Shown here piece by piece: positions 61,409-64,000 of a stretch of DNA of 64,000 nucleotides (the stretch's first letter is position 1; every line of letters starts with the position of its first letter). The translations under genes and the position numbers were made by a program. The DNA lies in the NCBI GenBank assembly GCA_038502055.1, contig JAXRKN010000042.1:1054001-1118000 (forward strand). Reading direction: 5' to 3'. The stretch is from Tanytarsus gracilentus (taxonomy: Eukaryota > Arthropoda > Insecta > Diptera > Chironomidae). The notes beneath the pieces are model-generated. The model worked only from the letters and a program-made list of their open reading frames with translations, made no database searches and was not told the origin of the DNA.

Positions 61409-62619
61409 TCAATTTCTATAATTGTCACTCCACACTGTGTTCTCGATCCATGTCAAATAAAATGCGATTCTTGTGTAAACTGCGCCAAATCCAAAACCAC
61501 AAGCTAGGCCATAAGAAGTTATGCCCATGAGGTCAAATGTACAATAATTATCTGAATGTCTCCGGCCAATCGGACCTCCACTGTCACCTGGAAAATTTAA
61601 TTTGTAAATTGTGAAGCAAAAAATTTTTAAAATTTAAAAAACCTCCACATGTGTCACCAAACTGATTTCGCTCGCCAGTCGATGATTGAAGTCCACGCAC
61701 ACAAATTTGACTCGACGTGGTGATCGAGAGTCCTTTACAATTATTTGGATGAATCACGGTCAAATTGACTTTCATAAGGAAATTCGATGATTCTTCTCCA
61801 TAACCCAGCGAACCAAAGCCGATGGCTACGAAATTATTTTTTAAAAGAATTTCACTTTTATTTTGATGCAGACATGCAGGACGCACGTTGATGTTGAATC
61901 GAATTCTTTCGGTTAATTTAACTAAAGCAATATCGTGAAGTAAACTTGACGAATTATAGCTCTTATAGGGAATGAACATTGAAATGTTGAAATCTTTTCT
62001 GTATTCATTTTTAGTGTTGAGTGCATGCTCGCCTACACGCACAATTGATGCCTCAATGCCGTTGCTAGAAATTTAGTTTAATCAAAAATATTTTTAAATA
62101 ACTTTAACTTACTAATTTCTGCAATGGCTGGCGGTCAAAATAAATCTGTCACTTATGATACTTCCGCCGCACTTGAAAGATATTTCGCCATTTTCTTTAA
62201 ATCCAATTAGCGCAAAGTGTGGAAATTCATGTCTCTTAGCGACTGAACCACCCACAATTAAGCCCGATAAACGGTCACACTGCAATTCCTTCGTGCACTT
62301 TCTATCTCGAGTTAGTAATGGAGGACAAAAACTTTTTTTGTAGGCAAGCTCTTTATACTCTTGACATTCTATAAATAAAAAGATTGAAGAATTTTTAATT
62401 TCTCGGGAATTCCCCAAAAAATTGATTACATTCAATTATTATTCAAGGGATGCGGAATTTTTTAAAAATATAGTTTTGTTCGGAACGTGTAGAGAAAACT
62501 TTTATTAAAATAAATTTTTGTCACTATAAGTACTTACTTCTTTCACTTAATTCACCGCATTCATAAATTGAAACAAAAGATAGCAAACTCAAAAGAAATA
62601 TAAAATTACTTCGCAACAT
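61409..62619 (-). CDS. Snake-like serine protease C
   Basis: Exons 62538-62619, 62113-62368, 61643-62064 and 61409-61587 give 312 aa. Signal peptide LRSNFIFLLSLLSFVSIY, pro-domain KCQEYKELAY ... CTKELQC, activation site SGL|IVGGSVAKRHEFPH. Triad: His in LTASHC, Asp in LHDIALVKL, Ser in GDSGGPI at the start of the last exon. Asp lies six before the Ser (GDTCGGDS). It shares the phase-1 intron just before GDSGG with protease B but lacks B's second intron. Confidence 0.92.
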
Positions 62620-63036
62620 CATCTCTCATAAAGTTTAGTGTCTACACTGATAATTATATTTTTAATGCCATCAATGATTGAGAGGAAAAATGAGAGCTTT
62701 ATATTTTTGTGATTTTTCTGAGAATTTTTATTCAAAACATTTTTAATTTATTTTTTTTCAATAGAAACTGTAGCTAAGAATTTTATAAAAAAAATTATTC
62801 AAATTAAATAAATTGAATTTATTTGAAAACTGATTTAAAAATTTGAGTTTAAATTTAATTTAAAAATTTGAGTCGGGAAATTTCCAACTCTGATAAATTC
62901 AAATTTAATTTAAATTTCGTCCTTAGCTAATTTATTTGAAAACTCAAAATATCAAATTCAAATTATTGTTTATAAACTTTTTTTTATTGCAATCGTATCA
63001 AAAATTTGAGCATCGTGAGAGATTTTTTAGAATTAT
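62620..63036. other. Non-coding spacer with AT-rich inverted repeats
   Basis: 62790-62975 is built of repeated and inverted variants of AAATTTGAATTT/AAATTCAAATTT, suggestive of a degenerate palindromic element, but no defined termini or target duplication were found. Confidence 0.35.
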
Positions 63037-63559
63037 TTAATAGTATCCGTTGTTATAGCCATAATGATGTCCATAAACTTGTGGATGATGAGCATGTCCG
63101 ACCTTCTTAACGACAGCGTTGAATCCTTCTTTGTCGTTAGCGGTGTATGAAACAATTCTCTTGGTTCCGTCAGCCTCATCCAATGTATATTCACCCTTAA
63201 CGGCATCTCCATCACGAACCTCCCATTGGCTCTTGTGGTCACCGGTATGTGCGTCTTTTACGCCATATTCGAACTTGTATTTTGGATAGTGATTGTATTC
63301 TTCATGATGATGATATGGAGCGTAGGCAGATTGGACTGGATAAGCTTGTTGAATGTAAGGAGCCGATTGATAGGCATAAGGTGCTGAATGATGGACATAA
63401 GTCTGTTGATGATTGTCGTCATATCGTTTCACGTAGCTTGTAGCGGAATGAGCGCTGACAGCAGCAATAAGGGCAAAAGCAATGATGATCTGTAAATTTA
63501 AATTTATAAATTTTTAACGGCTTTTAAAACTTTAAATTCTTTCCTACCATTGAGTTCAT
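63037..63559 (-). CDS. RR-2 cuticle protein 5
   Basis: A 12-bp first coding exon (63548-63559, MNSM) and exon 63037-63489 give 154 aa. The intron interrupts the signal peptide (MNSMIIIAFALIAAVSA), as in gene 3. A Tyr/Gln/Pro-rich linker (SAPYAYQSAPYIQQAYP) precedes the RR-2 domain (YPKYKFEYGVKDAHTGD, VRDGDAVKGEYTLDEADGT, GFNAVVKKVG). Sequence and layout pair it with gene 3. Confidence 0.93.
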
Positions 63560-63602
63560 TTTTCTTGTTCTTTGGTTGTTTCTTGTGCTAACTCGATGAA
63601 TT

Positions 63603-63640
63603 AACTGATGTCGATAGTCGAATTTGCGAGCTATTTTATA
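63603..63640 (-). promoter_or_regulatory. TATA box and initiator of cuticle gene 5
   Basis: Minus-strand TATAAAAT at 63633-63640 and an ATCAGTT initiator with A at 63606, 34 bp apart. Confidence 0.75.
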
Positions 63641-64000
63641 TGTGCTGATAAATTATAGCACCTACCAATGCGTGAGTTCAAGTTCTTAAAAATTTGCCGC
63701 GGCATTGAAAAATTTTTATTCAGATTTTCACTTTTTTTTTCGGTGGGTAAAATATTCATTGAACAAATATAAGCGCTAATGGTTCAACGCCAATTATAAA
63801 ATATTGTTTTAATTCATGACCAATGGCGAGGAATTAAAAATTAAATGGCCCACAAAAAAAATCGTATTTTAGTTCGATGCATTTTTTTTATTGTTTTTTC
63901 CTCAACACGAGAAAAATGTTAATGAGATCTCGAAGCTGTGTGCGCTAAGAGGAAAGAAACAAGTGTCGGTAGCAGTGCAGTTGCCGATTTCATAACATCT
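63641..64000. other. Non-coding right end of the window
   Basis: Upstream region of cuticle gene 5; no gene seen up to the window edge. Confidence 0.45.

Overview
The window is eukaryotic nuclear DNA from an insect, most likely a nematoceran fly (midge- or mosquito-like). This rests on AT-rich sequence, many short GT-AG introns (about 50-70 bp), RR-2 chitin-binding cuticle protein genes, snake-like serine proteases, and conserved genes (Patronin, Sec71/ArfGEF, Endophilin A, NUDCD1, Exportin-7, Sec22). The species is an inference; no rRNA or mitochondrial marker is present. Gene models were built by eye from splice sites, reading phase and family conservation.

Layout. 1-790 (-): 5' part of an unrecognised gene running off the left edge. 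1406-2568 (-): papain-family cysteine protease. 3883-13588 (-): Patronin/CAMSAP, 19 coding exons. 13695-28046 (+): five nearly identical tandem units of about 2.87 kb. Each joins a 1,025-bp copy of the Sec71 promoter, exon 1 and part of exon 2 to a 1.85-kb foreign cassette. The cassette holds an unrecognised ORF and an intact-looking zinc-finger/Ulp1-type (C48) SUMO-protease-like gene. The sixth copy of the Sec71 segment is the start of the full Sec71 gene (28509-34087). 36756-37013: a MITE-like element. 37454-41383 (-): Endophilin A. 44155-44460 (+): broken HAD phosphatase relic. 44560-46336 (-): NUDCD1. 46781-50687 (-): Exportin-7. 50949-51695 (-): Sec22. 52.1-63.6 kb: a cuticle/protease cluster with five RR-2 genes, two of them in a 1.16-kb-arm inverted duplication, and three tandem snake-like proteases.

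How the parts fit. Patronin and Sec71 are divergent and presumably once shared one promoter region; the amplified segment contains it, so Patronin keeps a copy beside it (unit 1) and Sec71 keeps one (copy 6). In every unit the phase of Sec71 exon 1 matches the phase of the splice acceptor before the zinc-finger/Ulp1 exon, so a spliced Sec71-leader::Ulp1 chimera of 338 aa is possible. This five-copy chimeric array is the most unusual feature here. It needs checking against assembly error and for expression. The five cuticle genes all have a TATA box about 34 bp upstream of a TCAGT initiator, as expected for genes expressed together in bursts.
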